Translations under genes and position numbers: made by a program
Notes under the pieces: model-generated
The model's database searches: none
The model's input: the letters and a program-made list of their open reading frames with translations, nothing else
Told to the model about the DNA's origin: nothing
NCBI GenBank assembly: GCA_020631735.1
Contig: CM036191.1
Coordinates: 38,671,335-38,735,334, forward strand
Origin: Saccharum officinarum
Lineage: Eukaryota > Streptophyta > Magnoliopsida > Poales > Poaceae
DNA: 64,000 nucleotides
Direction: 5' to 3'
Part shown: positions 12,301 to 25,900 of the stretch, piece after piece
How positions within the stretch are numbered: the first letter of the stretch is position 1
Layout of the letters: each line of letters begins with the position of its first letter

Positions 12301-14522
12301 AATTTATATATCTAGCTGCTGTTAAAATTTGGTGGTATTTGGCCATGTGGTTTAGGAGTTATAGCTGTTTAAAGTTGGGTTACAGAATTGCTTGCTCTCT
12401 GTCTTGTTAGACCAGTTTCTGTGTTTGTGTAAATTCGACATGTTAGACTTTGGAATCATGCTGTGATGATTATAAATGAAATGTAGAGAATTTCATAAGA
12501 TTTCCATAATGTCTTCTTGCAAGTCATTTGGAGTTATAGATCTCCAGTTATGATTAAATTACTTAGCTGCTGTTCTGATGCCCAGAAAGTGGCAAATTCT
12601 AGTCTAATGCTTTGATTAACTTTGCCATGCTAGTGTGTTGAAGTGTGACTCATATCTTTGTTGGTACTTGGGTTAGTACCCTGTGATCTTATGAGGCTTG
12701 TTTCTTGATTGATGTGCTTGCCTTCTTCTATGTTGTGCCTTAGTGAGGATTAAGTTAATTAGCTCTAGGTTTATGAGAACTGTGGTATGCTTGTATGATT
12801 ACTTTGTTCATTGCATTTCTATGTATTCATACATATGCATGGTTACACCTCATATAGATTCGTTAGCAGAAACGCGTGAAGGACCTGATGTGGAGCCAAA
12901 CCCGAAGATGGAGTTGGTGGATCCATCCCGAAGGGAAATGCTTGTCAAGCGAATTCATCTGACAAACTCTGACTTGAGTCGGATCCCAGGCAAGCCCCGG
13001 AGCATTATAAGCCTCCTACCTTCAAAGCAATTAATTCTATATATGTTATAAGTATTGTTGCATTAAGTGATAGGAGTTGGTTGGAAACCCTTGCTGCATT
13101 ATATCATTCCTTGTCCAGATATATGAATCCTTAAATCCTACATAGACTAGGATCGAGTAGATGCTTAGCCCTGCTTTAAGCGGTAGAAGTCAGGTGATTT
13201 CCTGTCACCTGCGAGATGTAGGGATATTCATATATGGCACGGTTGGCTATATTTGCTATCGTGAAAAGGAACCATGTGTTAATAAAATGAAATGAGACCG
13301 GGCGGGATGATGATAGTGAAGCGACAAGGCATGGAGGTCTTGGGTGTGGATCTATCCCCGTCTGAGTCGTTTAAGGACCGATTCGCTGTACGTCCTTGAG
13401 TCATGTTGAACGTAGTCTAACACTTAGTTGGCCGGATAAGTCGTTCCGACCGCGAAGCCGAGTAATTCGGTTCAGGCCGGGAGTCGAATGGTAGGTCGCA
13501 TCTTGGAGGAGAGAAATGTGTTGTGCTTGGGGACATTGGCGTGAGACCAAGGGGGGTTAGAGTCCCTATCACCTGGCAGAGTGTCGCCCTTGGGGATGCG
13601 GCATCATTCGAACCCGCGACTCCTGAATCGTATGAAAGGTGGCTTGTGCGACCCTGGCAGGGGCCTGCGCGGTGAGTGTTAGAAATACCCCTCCAGCTGG
13701 ATAGGAATTCGATTTGAATCACCGTCGCTCCCGGTTAGTGAGCACTTGACTTGAGCAGCGACAACGTAGATTCCATTAAATTGAACGGATGGTTAATTGG
13801 ATAATGATGGAAATGTTGCCTCAATTTATACCTGCTATGGTTAATATTGTTTGCTCCTAATAAAGTGAGTGCTCTAGTACAGGTTCTAATATAGATGATA
13901 GGTTAATGATAATTAACTTGATGCTTAAGCATTAATGATTGATCATCTATATTAAGCTTTTATGCAAAATGTTGTCAAGCTAGCCTCACTTTATATCAGC
14001 CTTGCATGATCCTTGGTGTCACCTTATTTCTAGTTTCTGACGGGTAAGTCTAGCTGAGTACCTTCTCGTACTCAGGGTTTTGTCCCCACTTGTTGCAGGT
14101 TGTGATGTATCATGGTGGCTGCAAGAGTTGGTTGACTCCTGCCGTAGTGGCGGAGTGTGATCACGGGCATAATCCTTCTTATTTACCTTATCTCTAATGC
14201 TTTTGTTGGAAGTCGACCGTGGTACTGGCATGTATTTGAAATAAGAATAATGTTAGTTTCAAATTACTTTGCTTCCGCTACTTTTCAATGTAAATTAATA
14301 ACTATGTTGAACTCCAATGTATATTGAATTACTTGTGAAATGGTTGTAACATGTGACTTGTTATGTTGAATCACTACGATCTTGGCTTGTATGTTGGTTG
14401 GTTTGAAATCCCTCGTGATTTCATTGGACTACCGGAGTTATATGGGCTCAAGTGCTAGAATTTGATCACTTCGGTGATTGTTTTTGTACTTGTGCTCTTA
14501 TAATTTGGACGGTTCCGTTACA
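9311..14522 (+). repeat. Left (5') LTR of the LARD-like element
   Basis: 5212 bp. AT-rich flanks surround a GC-rich block at about 10500-11180, after which runs a long AT-rich stretch to about 12730 and a mixed 3' part ending GGTTCCGTTACA. Compared by eye with the right LTR it is nearly identical, except that it keeps a 640-bp segment (12351-12990) missing from the right LTR and lacks a segment of about 150 bp present there at 24389-24538. Open frames in the GC-rich block occur on both strands and are taken as non-coding. A 102-codon frame at 12743-13051 overlaps the 640-bp segment and has no recognisable domain. Confidence 0.92.
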
Positions 14523-14524
14523 GC

Positions 14525-14536
14525 TGGTATCGGAGC
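14525..14536 (+). other. Primer binding site of the LARD-like element
   Basis: TGGTATCGGAGC, two bases after the LTR end, differs at one position from the tRNA-Met complement TGGTATCAGAGC. Confidence 0.85.
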
Positions 14537-17187
14537 AAGATTCAACATTAAACTTGTCGTATGTGTATTTAAAATAAAGGATTTATTTTATAAAATCAGT
14601 TTTATCAACTTATAGCTATATATAGGTTTGTGAAAACTGAATTCTAAACCTAAGTATGCCAGTGGTCAATTTCCTTATGCCCATATAAGGATTATTAGGT
14701 GGCTTATATAAGTACTAACTTGGGGTTTTAATTTTGCATCTACGCCCAGGCCAAGGTATGTATGTGTGATGACTCTCCCACACTATGCTACCCGGTGTGT
14801 TAGATTAGAGGTAGCCTTCATATATGAAATAGCCATATATGTCGTTAGTTTACTTTTATGCAACGTCGCACCTACACTCGGGTAAGTGTGAGTTGTGAGA
14901 GCATGACCGTCCAACCCTCGGTCTAGGGGAGAGCTAGTTTTGGTTACTGGATTATTTACATGTTACACACATGTATATATGAAGGTACTTAATTGTGGGA
15001 GATTGATGATTCAGGTAGTTTTGGTACTACATGTACGTATACAGGGGTATATGTATATGGAAGTACTTAGAATTTTACTTTCTGCTTTCATTGTGTGCTT
15101 TATTAGGGAAATGTTGGGCTGCAATGAAAATTTTCTGCAGGTACGCTAACCACAAATGCGTAAGTCGAATGTAGCTGTCGACTAGCTATATATCGAGAGA
15201 GTACGTGTTATGCCACCGACATAGAACGTGATCGCCACCTTAGGTTGGCAATCTTGTGAGGATGAATAGGACGAAGCATGCATCATCCTGATTGTTGCTT
15301 TATGCATAGCTATGCTCCTCTCACCCTTGTTCTATAGTGAGTAACTTGTTATTGATGTGGTACACTATCTTCCTTGTGTGGAGTAAAACAAGAATACCTT
15401 GTTCCATGTTTCTTGAGAAAAGTGTGTGCTTAGTCTGGTTAGAAATAATTATGGGTACATGCTTGAACCTATAGATGCCCTCTAGTTTAGCCAAGTGGTG
15501 GATATATGATCATACCAGTAATTGCAAATGCTTTAGACCTCACATAAGTAATTGTGATTCTCAATAATGAATTAAATTGGTGTTGGTCTAAGGTAATAAT
15601 GTTTAGAGCTGCTAGAATAACATGTTTGTGTGCTCTCTTGTTAAGTAGAACAAAGGCAAGCTTTGTTTTGCTTGTTGCACGTTGGCTGCTATAATGGTTT
15701 CCATTGTAGTGATGCTTTCATAGTCATAATGGTGTTTTCTGTAGTTATGGAGAATACCAAAGTTGTATCTAACTTACTTGTCTAGCTTGTCCTAAAATTT
15801 CATGACACTAAGCCTTATGGTTTGAGAGTCATGAAATTTAGAAGTTTACTGTCAGGTTTTTCTTATGCTCTGAATAGATCTGAATATTTGGTTTGTTTGA
15901 CCTATGGGCATATGAAATCATGTCTTGGAGATAATAGAAGAAGTGTAGTACTTTTTATAAGCTTTCCAAAATGTCCTATAGCACTAATTGGGGTGGTCTA
16001 AATCTCTACTTACGAGCTTGTAAAGTAGAATGATAGAATCTGTCCAAATCGGGGCAGAGATGTCTTCTTTGTCTTGTTTGGCCTTGTTAGATATAGAATC
16101 ATCTTAATATGATAATAAGAAAGTTATAGCAACTTAATAAGCTTTACATAAAGTTAAGGCTCAGCCTTGTTGTGTCCCTAGAACTCCAATTATGTATTTT
16201 TGAAGTTCATGTCAGTTTTCTATCTATGTTTGTACAGACCTGAAACATTAGCATGTTTGGCCATGTTAACCTATGATTTAGCTTTTGGTATGAATAGCTA
16301 AAGTGTAGTCATCTTTCTAAGCTTTCTAGAAAGTCTAGGATCACCTTTGTGGGATGTCTACAACCTCAGTTATGGTTGAAACAAGTAACTACTGTGCTGT
16401 TGTCCAGCTTCTGTGCCCACGCTAAGTTAGTCACCTTAGCTAGTGTTTGTTTTGTGCTAAACTTATAGTTAGTTCGTGCTTGAGATGAATGCTTATTTTG
16501 GGTGAGCCTTGTGCTTTGGATAGGTTGCTTAAGCTCAATCGTTTGAATTTTCTCAAATGTCTGCTTGACTGTGATGTTGTATGTATGCTTATTATCTAGG
16601 CAGTGCCCTAGTTGTCACCTCGTTTATCCTCAGTGAGCATACAAGGGTCACATAGCTTTATCCTAGAACAACGTTCACATATGTAATTGTATGGTTGTTG
16701 TCTCCAATTAGGTTCTCTCTCTTATGAGCCTAAGCTTGTAGCCATGGTTGCTTGCCTTAAATATTTGTATCCATGCCTTTGCTTGATCGAAAGCCCAAAG
16801 TTTAGTTCTCCTATTTGTTTGCATGAGTCGTGGATGTTTTGCAACCCTTTCTATGTGAAGACCCTTGTCGTCTGACCAACCAAGTAAACTCTCATCAACG
16901 CTAGCCTTTGACCATGGTTCGTACGTTGCCAATTGTGGAGACTGTACCCAAATCCATGTTGGACCTTCCGGTTACCTCTCCCAAAGGTTAGCTAGTGTGA
17001 CACAACGTCTCTCTGCTATGGCCTCTAAATCATGTGCTTGCAAATTCGTTCATCTACTTTATCAACCCAATCTGTGCCATTTGAAATTCCTCATTAGGTG
17101 TATGTTCGGTAATGGTGTTATGAGTAGCAACTAATGGTGCCGCGATGAAACCGAGAGCCTCCTGTGGGTGCACACACAAGGTTGTGC
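14537..17187 (+). other. Non-coding internal region of the LARD-like element, left part
   Basis: No frame longer than about 107 codons and no retroelement motif in any frame. The text is AT-rich with recurrent phrases on TTCTAAGCTTT and CTTGTTTGGCC themes that resemble parts of the LTR, as is common in LARD interiors. I see no gene here. Confidence 0.6.
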
Positions 17188-17192
17188 TGCTC
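17188..17192. repeat. Target site duplication TGCTC, left copy
   Basis: TGCTC directly precedes the LTR start TGTCGCACC at 17193; the matching copy is at 20920-20924 directly after GTGTGACA. Confidence 0.9.
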
Positions 17193-20100
17193 TGTCGCAC
17201 CCGGTTTTCTAAAAAACAAAACCAGGCTAATCATATGTGTGCCCAGGAAGTCCACACATATGTCAGAATGAAAAAGTATCAAAACAATGTTTATATAAAG
17301 CGGAAAACATATTATATTAACACTTACAACTATCAGAGTGTCGCGGAACGGTCACTAATCTTTTCTTCAGGCTCCAACATCACAGGGACGGCTGACTGGG
17401 GGTTCCATATGCCAAACACTTCTGAAAAGACTTCCGAAAACTCCACTACACTTTCATCCTTCTTCTAAGCAACACCTCACTACACACTGGAGTGTGAGGA
17501 AATAGCAAGAGTGAGTCCATGTCGAACTCAACAAATATAACATGGGGTTCATGAGACTCAAAGGCATAACATAGGTTTATCAGCATGTAGCTTTTAATTA
17601 GCATTATTTCAGTATATCAATAATATCAAAGTGTCTCAATGTAACAGTAAACATATGATCCATGTGAAATGATTAACGAATAGCAAAAACATATCCATTA
17701 TTAATGATCAACTATTCCATAAGGGTCCAAGGCCACTCGTGACCGTGAGCACGGCTGTTATAACAGTTTTACACTCTGCAGAGGTTGTACACTTTCACTG
17801 TGAGTCGTGATTTACCCTTTCGCCCGAGGTGATCAGCCTCTTGACCCACTACCAAGGAAGGTCGGCAGGGTTCACTATGAAGTCTTTCGAAGGTTCGTCT
17901 AACAAGTTAGGGCCATTAGATTTCACTCGGCAAACAGATGTAGAGCCCCCCTTCCTGATGGCACAATAACACGCAGCCTATACACATGAGGACAGAGGCC
18001 GCACTATACCCGATTCGTCAAGCCATTCTTACGCCATAAAGGAATACCTCTAACAAGCTAGAAAAGGTCCTTCTATATGACTAAAGCCAGAGCCATTTTA
18101 GCCCTCACAGTTGTACTGTAAGTCCCGGATTTTCGCTTACAGATAAGTCCTTATGGAGAGTAACAAGAGCACCAAAGTAACCCCATGCTCTAGTACCCTT
18201 AAACAGTAATAAAATCATCTTTTAATGTTTATTGCATATTCCATTAGTCAAATTACATGATCATAGTTCATGTTGAGCACTAGCAATACTAATCCATGCA
18301 GTATAATAGGTATCAAGGAATAAGATCAATACTAAGTCATCCTTAACAAGGAAACATATGCATAATGATATTATTTGCTTAATATGAATAGGACAACAAG
18401 GATAATCCCATGCTATACTTGCCTTAGAACTTGCTTTATGCCCAAAGCAACTTGCTCTGAAAAGCCTCAACTTAATCTTTCAATTGCAACTTCTGGCACT
18501 CAGCTTCTGGTATTCATCTTCGGATCTTCGGCGCTCACGGATAGTCTTTCTTCTACTCGTAGATCATAACAACCCAGCACACTAACAGGCATACAAGCAA
18601 ATAGGAACAACTAAGAACAATACACCACATAAAAGAAAACAACGTACTAAAAGAGAACTACCGGCTACGGTCACGAGAACATAAGAAACGCCGATAACGA
18701 AACTACGATGGAAAAGAAACGACTACCGAGAGTTTATATTATAAAAGAAACAATTACATGCTTAATTTTCTTAATTGAATAAAAACCACGTGATAGTTAT
18801 TAACTCAGATTACTTAAATTATATTCTAATTCCAAGCTGAGTTAAGACCAATCTTATTTTATAAATATTACCGTAGGAATTAAGCAAGTTTAACTTAAAG
18901 TTTCAAATATGAAAAGGGACACGTGCATACTTAATAGTGCCTAATATATACAACTTGTTTAAACTAAGTAATAAGAAATTAAGAATGTATTTATGTAGCA
19001 ATTAATCATATTAATATTTGCATAGAAAAACCTTTAAGTACATCACCTATGTTGCTTTTATTTAGAACCAAGTTTGCATGGTCATTAATCAAATTATAAA
19101 GCCGAAGTTAAACCTTAGTTATATTTTATTTATAAATATTCATTTAGTGTTTAAGTCATTTAAACATTTATAAATTAGAAAGCATAAAGAAGGTTATAAC
19201 AGCTAATTGAATCATTATATGTTTCTTGCATAAACTAAACAAGTTCTATTTAAGAAACACTTAAGTTCTTATTAATTATGATAGCATTTAATTATTTATA
19301 AAATATAAATTATAAACTAAAGTTACTTTTAATTTGAAAAGACAGTAGCTAAATATTAGTTAAATTAACTACATGCTTCATGTTTAACTAAACTAATTAT
19401 GATTAAGAAACATTTAAGTTAATATTAATCAAATTAACATTTATTTAAGAATGTTCTATGTATGAACCTAAGTCGCTTATAATTTAAAAGAACATGACAT
19501 AAACATTAATCAAATAAATATAATTTAATTTGTAAGCACATAACGTGACATGGTAAACAACATTGCTAATGCGTCTCTTACGCCAGCATAATCACGAAGC
19601 AACAAGAACAAAATTATATCCCTATGTTGCTTTTAGTCAGAAAGCTGTTAAATAAATATTAATCAAGTTGCATTTAAATAGATAAATTCATACTTGAGTG
19701 GCATCACAAAAACTATCGCTACTGTATAGAGCACGACGTTATGAAACTGTCGCAACAAGAACGGATTTACAAATCTAGATTGCTTTTAATCATAGAACTA
19801 ATTGCATGTCAATTAAATTAATATTTAATTTATATATGACTAGCATGTAACACGTCTACGCCGACAACATATAACTTCAGTTGGCATGATCGCAAAATCA
19901 CAAGAACGAGTTACTACACTAGATTGCTTTTAATTAAAAATGCATTAAATAAATATTGCACGTAAATCAATAAATTCATAATTACGTGACACGATATACA
20001 TCAACACTACTACGTAGAGCGCAACTATACGAAACTAACGCAACTGAAACGGAGCAAAACGAAATTAAAACGAAGAAACGACAAAGATATTACGAACCAG

Positions 20101-20919
20101 TGGCAGAACCGCAAATACTTTATCTTCTACCTCCATCCATCCGAAGGGCCTCGGCCTGGGGGCGACAAAAGAAGGAGAAGAAACATTTAATTTACTACAC
20201 GAGAGATTTCCCAAACTAGGGGCTCCTCTACGGTAGTTTTGGTGTGCTTTTACCCAAGGGATAGGTACGTATATATAGGGAGGAAAACTCTCCACCTCCA
20301 TGTCAACTAGCGATATGGTGCTAATTGACGTTGTACCATCCACATTTACTAATAGGCCTAATTAATTATTAAAGCCCATTAGTAAATAAAGACATGGGCC
20401 TTTGGGCATAAGGAAATCTGAGATATTTTATTATTTTCGGAATTAATTAATTTCATGGATAAAATAATTCTAGAAAAGTCCAGAATTGAATTTTAAGCCA
20501 CGAAAAATACCTCGAAGGCTCCGAAAATTTAGAGAAAATTCTCAGAGATATTTTAGAATGAGACGAACCCAAATAAAGTATTTGGAGCTCATGAAAAGAT
20601 TGATAAAGATATCAAGGAAAAAGATTAAGCTCACGGAAATTGAAATTTTAAATCCAGAAAATACCAAAAAGTTTTTCGATGAGAAGTAAACGTCGTCCTA
20701 TGGTAATTTAAAAATAAAAGCACTCACCAACACCAAAGACAAGCATCACACAAACACCACATTATCAAATTAATATGAAAAAGTTTAAAACCACAATTTT
20801 CTATATTTAAATTAGCAACAACTTAAGTTATCTAATAAATTTATTCAGATATTAAAATTATTTATTTTATTTAGTGTTTCCTATGCACAACCCAAAATTA
20901 GAAATTTTGGGGTGTGACA
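17193..20919 (-). mobile_element. Solo LTR of a long-LTR gypsy-type element
   Basis: 3727 bp bounded by TGTCGCACCC and GGGGTGTGACA and flanked by the perfect 5-bp duplication TGCTC, with no internal domain, so it is a solo LTR left by LTR-LTR recombination. The minus orientation is inferred from a TATA-like box on that strand at 20268-20280 and from end style (TGTCACACCCC reading from 20919). The centre (18700-20000) is strongly AT-rich with repeated TTAATTAAATTAA-type text. No protein is encoded; short frames such as 17145-17468 straddle the insertion junction. It inserted into the LARD interior and is therefore younger than it. Confidence 0.9.
20268..20280 (-). promoter_or_regulatory. Candidate TATA box of the solo LTR
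   Basis: On the minus strand the sequence is CCCTATATATACG, followed downstream by GC-richer leader-like sequence. This suggests the U3/R boundary of the LTR. Inference from sequence only. Confidence 0.5.
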
Positions 20920-20924
20920 TGCTC

Positions 20925-22921
20925 GGCACGCGCTGGTATCATGGTTTCTAATCATAATCCATTGCAGAACAACACTGATATGATTTTCATGTGACCTTCT
21001 TCCTTGGTTGTCTTTCCATATCTTATCAATAGACTCTTATATTGGACCAAAAGTAGTAGAGCTTCCTCCTGAAGTTGCTAAGAGGATAACCTTTGGAGAA
21101 TAGGTCACCGACATAAACATTAACAGACCACATGAAGTGGTAGACAAGTGACTCTACTTAGTTGTCCCAGTATTGACGAACGTCATCTAGTGAGCAACGT
21201 ATCTCATTCCTGTTGGATACAAAGGACACACAACACTTAATGTTGAACAAGTCATCCGTTGGTTAAGACTCGATCGTTACAATATGCAAGTTTTAACCTT
21301 TGTATGCATAATGGCCATATCGTCGAAATCAACCATCTCTGGTGTGACTCCTTATCTGCTGACTTCGATGGCAACCATCTGCTTTGTATCAACCACAATT
21401 ATTGTGATCAAGAATGAAGATTTGGAACTTTTTAGTGTTGAGAGACAACTAATTAGTTACCAATAGGAAGGTTAATCTCTAACTAGGTAATGACTCTTTG
21501 GTAGCTGCGAAGGCCATGTCTTACAGAGCAATAACCAACAAGAAGTGATCAACTAGCCAACAATTGGAGTGATACTCTATCTTCTAGAGCCATTGTGATC
21601 AAGTCAATTCCATCTTGGACAATCACATAGATAGTGCAAGGTGTTCTATCAGCTAAGGTGAAGAAGTAAAGAAAGTATGCGTTTTTCCTTACAAAAGTAA
21701 CCCGCAAGTTCAAAGCGTGTGCATCCTCGAATTGGTATGTAAATTAATAGTCGAGATCTGCTATTGGATGGCCCTTTTTGAGGTCTCACAGATACTAGTT
21801 TACACTCTTTCATTTGCTTTTGCTTTCTCGTGTCACCAATGTACGAGCAGCCTTGGTTTCTACAAATCAATTTATACCATCGTGAATCCAAAAGCAATTT
21901 GAAAAGTGTCAAACAACAGATTTCCCATCTTCGAGCTGCTATTTGATCCTAAAAAGGAAGCCTCAAGGTAAAAGTTGGCCTGACAAAGTTGTTATGCTGC
22001 AAGTCAACTCAATTTACAGTACAACTAAGTCACCAAGGAAAATTTTACTCAATCGCTTGGTGGTAGACTACTTCCCGTGGTTTAGTAAATATTACAACTT
22101 TTGTTGTCCTTAAGGCCTCACTACATTTTGCTTTGGTACTAATTTTCCAATGATGACATACCTTAGTACCTTATAAATGTTTTTACCCAAGAGGTTGCAT
22201 CTGCTTCTACTCAGATAACTGTGTCTTTGGATAAAAGAATCTTTTAGATAGCTGTTGGTAGAAATACGAAGCCGACCGAGTCAGCTATCACATTCACTAA
22301 CCCCTCGATAGACTCAGATAATACAGTGTTGTCATCAGAGAAGGAGAACTGCACACATGGAACCTTAAGTAGTTTTCTAGTAGTTGATATCTGGAGGATT
22401 GAACATTTACGACCAACATAGACCTTGTCTGTTAGTTACTCAGTATCATATAACCTCTAAGGGTTGTTTGTCACCTATGGTCTCACCCTTTTGGAAGATT
22501 GTGTTCAAGCCATTCTGATAGAGAACTACTTTTCAAACTTTGGGAACATAGGATCATATCCACGAGTATACTTCTGAAGATTTCGGTCTAGTGTAAAGTT
22601 TATATGGCCTATGCTGTGATTCACTAAAGAATTAAATACTTGTGTGTGGGTAGCTTATGAGCCAAATGATCTCTGTAGACTGAAATGAAGTACTGCGTTA
22701 TCTTGGATTCCTCCCAAAGTAACAATGCTTCATGGAAGTCAATGAAGGAAATTCTTCAGACAAAGTTGACCATGAAGAGCAAGTATCAGAAAGTGCCTTT
22801 GACCAAATTGTTCACCGATGTTGAAGCTTTATAGCTGAATGCTATAGCAAATGTTGGGAACTAGATAACGTGTCTCTCTTCCTTAAAAAGGTCTTCCACT
22901 CCGAATCTCGGGACGCGATTC
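20925..22921 (+). other. Non-coding internal region of the LARD-like element, right part
   Basis: No frame with recognisable gag, protease, polymerase or integrase motif. It ends with an AATCTCGGGACGCGATTC stretch just before the polypurine tract, a context familiar from the pol end of grass chromovirus elements, which hints at derivation from such an element. No gene called. Confidence 0.55.
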
Positions 22922-22938
22922 TTTTAAGGGGGGAGGGC
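22922..22938 (+). other. Polypurine tract of the LARD-like element
   Basis: TTTTAAGGGGGGAGGGC lies immediately before the right LTR start at 22939, the expected place for plus-strand priming. Confidence 0.85.
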
Positions 22939-25900
22939 TGTAACACCCCAGGTGTTTGTCACTCACTAAGCAGCGGGTTTGAGCTTAAACATGACAGATT
23001 TAGTGGAGATGACAATGTAAAGGTCAACCTATGGAGATGAGCCTAACCTAAAGTTGGATGTTGCACCATTGCTTTACATATAGGTCCCTTTTCAAAGATA
23101 TATGCTTGGATGGTGTTATTGCAATACCTTCATGTGTCTCACCTTAGTACCTATCTATATTGATCCCTAGAAAAGTTTGATGTAGTTTGGAATCAAAAAG
23201 TCACATGAAATGATAAGTTATATGCTTGTTTGGATTATAACTAAAACATGCATATGAAACAAGGAAACATGTGAACTAGTGCTTATGCAACATACAAGTA
23301 CAACATGTGCAACAAACCTTTGCAACATGTGGAACAACCTAGGGAAACATGGGTAGCATGTATCTTGAAACAACCACATGAAACAACTATAGCATTTCAC
23401 TGAATTCTATGTTTTAAGGCATGTGAGGCCTACACTTTTGTGCAACCTATGCATGGTGTGTATGTTTGGCCTCTACAACACCTTAACTATACTTAGGACA
23501 CTTAATGGAACAATGTTCATATTGATCATTTTGCCTAAATGTGTTTCTAAGTGATGGTTGACCATGTATGGACCCTAGAACCCTTTTGTTTGACCATTTC
23601 AAAAGTGGGACCTAGAAGCTTTGCATGACTGTGCACCCTTTAACAAAGTTGTAGAGAATTTTATAAGGAACAAACTTTGTTTAAGAGTCAAGTCATGAAA
23701 ATGGGTGGAACATGCTAAAAAAGGGCCCACAGATTAGAAATGGGGCTGAATTCAGCACTTAGACATTTAAAGCCTCGATTTCAGTGTCTTCGACATTGAC
23801 ATTCCGCGTTCTCTGAAATTCGTTAAGCAACTTAAGTTGAGCCAAAAATAAAAGTTGAAGTATACGTCTTGAAGAAGAGCTCATAGAAAGTAGGATTTGA
23901 TCTGACATGTTTTGACCAGCAAATTAGAGCCTCAACCGAGCCAAGCTTGGTCCTTGTTTAGTCGCTGACAGTGTTATGTTAGCAGCTAATTAACTGCTAA
24001 CCCACTATCTGAATGTCTGAACAACCTTAATGAGTTTTGTAGATCATCATGTGGGCAACAACTTTTCTTAAGGCACATAAGACCAAATATGCTTGGAAGA
24101 TGCCATTTTTGTGACCCGAAGTCGGGCACTCAGTCACCCGCCACCTGTTCGGGAGGATGCCCACGCGCCCTCCATGCGCTGGCCGCGCCCCCACCATGGC
24201 CGAGTGCAGTTGCCACGCGCTCCACCTCCCTGGACGCGTGCCTCGTGCCTCTGTGCCCTCAAGGGCGGACGTCTGAGTCCCCTCCCTCATCCCTGAGCTC
24301 GCCTCTGCCTTTGCCTCGCTCTTTTCGTCACGGGAGCGCGCGCCCGCCATGGCCGCCCATGGAGCTCCGAGCCGCTACCGTTGTCCCTCCGTCTCCGAGC
24401 TCCCTGGCATCCCACAGCAAGCACCACCGCCCTCGCAGCGTCATGCTCTGCCCCGCGCACACGCTCGCCCAAGCTCCAGGGCACTGGAGCGTGCCACCGC
24501 CATGGCCGTCCGGTAGAACTCCAAGGCCGCCGGCGCCCTCGCGCCTCCTCGTTCCTGTCGTCTCGGCCACCCTCACTCCTGACGAGCACCACCAGCAGAT
24601 TCACCCTGCGACGCCGAACTCGTAGCACTTCTCCCCGGCCTCTCCTCGTCGCCGTACCGCGTGGCCAACGGTGCCGGGCCGGCCATGGATGCCGTGCACG
24701 TGGCCGGGAGGTCACGGTGCATCTTCGGCCGTGATTCGACCCCCCACGGGTGCGGTTAGGCATGCTGGTGCTCGTGCCACCCTTGGCCACCGCCGCCGGT
24801 GACCCTCTCGCCGGAGCCGCGAGCCACCGGCCGCCTCCTCTGTTTTCCCCGGCGCGCGGAGAAGAAGACTGTCGCCTCCTGTCTCTCTGTCTCTCTCTGT
24901 GAACGACAAGTGGGTCCGAGTGTGCAGCGGGTCCCGCAGGTCAGCGTTAAGGGTGGCAGAGAACGGGTACCTAATCGGGTGCACCTAGCGAAATTAGTTA
25001 GGGTTGCTTTTATTCTGGTTTTGAATTTAGATTTCATATAAATCTTCTAAAATCCATATCTCATGCTAGTTAATTCCAAAAATAGCAAAAGTGGACTTTT
25101 TGGAAACCTTGAGAAAAGATCTATGCAGTGAAGTCATAATATGTTAGATGTTTGTAGATGTTTTCTGATGACTTTATTTAAGCTTTAAAAATGCTCTGAA
25201 AATGCTTATAAACTTGACCAGAGCCGTATCTTGAGTTTTAGAACTCCAAAAATGGTGATTCTTGTTTGTTAATTTTGTGATGACATGTACTTGCTAGTAA
25301 AAATATCAAACACACTAGTTGTTCATTGTTTTCTTAAGGTTTTGATTTGACCTTGATAAATAAGGAAATCCACATTATATTGCCTGTCATTTTTATATCT
25401 TGAGTTGTGTTGCTCCAAATGTTGTGAATTTTTTATGGTAGTCTTTCCATGCTATGAATGTACTATGGTATAAATTTCATGGTCATTGCTTACTGTATGA
25501 TCAAGTTTTTGGTTTAACTTGTTTATGGCTTGATAAATAGCTTGTAAATAATATATAATTGATAAAATGGAAAATGTTGATCCATTACCTTAGTACGATG
25601 TTGCTCTATCATGTTGATTAATACTATGGCCCTGTGTTCATAGAAAATATTGATTTTTAGGTTTAACTTGCTCTCACATGATTTATTGCAATAGCTATTT
25701 GTCTTTTTCTTAGAGGTTGATATACTTGTCCAAATGGTTTGAAATTTAGACAGTAGACTTTTGGTAGCATGTGTAGGCCACTGTAATTTTGGTAGAAGTT
25801 ATTGTGCACTTTTGATATGTGTCATAATTCCACCTAATGATTTAAATAAATTAAATAAGGCATTAAAAGAATTTATTTAGAAATTGACACTAAGTTTTCT

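Noticed and set aside
12743..13051. 102-codon plus-strand frame in the left long LTR
   Set aside because: Located within an LTR, most of it in the segment deleted from the other LTR; no domain recognised.
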